From: Mesorhizobium sp. CU3 | GTDB taxonomy: Bacteria > Pseudomonadota > Alphaproteobacteria > Rhizobiales > Rhizobiaceae | Length of the DNA stretch: 64,000 nt | NCBI RefSeq assembly: GCF_006442965.1 | Contig: NZ_VFWX01000003.1 | Span: 285,632-349,631, forward strand | Reading direction: 5' to 3' | Shown here: positions 63,995 to 64,000 of the stretch, one piece after another | Numbering within the stretch: the first letter of the stretch is position 1 | Layout: each line of letters begins with the position of its first letter | Made by a program: the position numbers and the translations under genes | Notes under the pieces: generated by a model | What the model was told of the DNA's origin: nothing | The model's database searches: none | Seen by the model: the letters and a program-made list of their open reading frames with translations, nothing else

Positions 63995-64000
63995 GGCGGT

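Overview
The window reads as an accessory, partly decayed region of a high-GC alphaproteobacterium of the order Rhizobiales, most likely Mesorhizobium or a close relative. Evidence for this is the mix of a Ros/MucR regulator, several DUF982 proteins, a DUF768 protein, a Usg protein, CIRCE-like and ROSE-like heat-shock controls, an alphaproteobacterial LexA box (GTTC-N7-GTTC) and a RIME-like intergenic repeat. No search was run. Family calls come from reading the translated sequence, and coordinates were checked by hand against start codons and ribosome binding sites.

Region 1 (1-23 kb) is a plasmid/ICE-type maintenance block on the minus strand: ArdC-like antirestriction protein, ParB-like protein, strawberry-notch methylase/helicase, Toprim primase-like protein, DUF2493 protein, then an FseA-like excision activator split over two frames at a UUU-C slip site, and DUF736. 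A cargo module sits inside it at 2.4-11.1 kb: a two-component system, an ArsB-like permease and an RND efflux pump in one gene string, plus a divergent OB-fold protein and a CsbD protein. parB and ardC are preceded by almost the same two-stem RNA leader, with paired changes that keep the stems.

Region 2 (23-33 kb) is metabolic and regulatory: MucR, a DUF3606-like small protein, a CadC-like/TPR regulator, and a LysR regulator divergent from a GMC oxidoreductase that overlaps a double-length CoA-transferase.

Region 3 (33-47.6 kb) is a stress and small-gene region: DUF982 genes, groESL with a CIRCE-like site, a Usg gene, a GAF-PAS-HWE histidine kinase with a degenerate ATPase, one intact Hsp20 gene with a ROSE-like leader, two broken Hsp20 genes, a LysR pseudogene and a methyltransferase pseudogene.

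Region 4 (47.8-57.4 kb) holds a large serine recombinase overlapping a RepB-C-terminal-domain gene, a LexA-box controlled SRAP locus, small paralogous genes, a segmental duplication of ligase/DUF3606/HTH genes, and two very short genes whose products match the lasso-peptide leader spacing (Y-x2-P-x-L...T).

Region 5 (57.9-64 kb) has an SPFH/flotillin-like protein, a DUF982 gene, an NCS1 permease, and a complete IS4-family insertion sequence (19-bp perfect inverted repeats, 9-bp target duplication) that landed in the hairpin of a RIME-like repeat.
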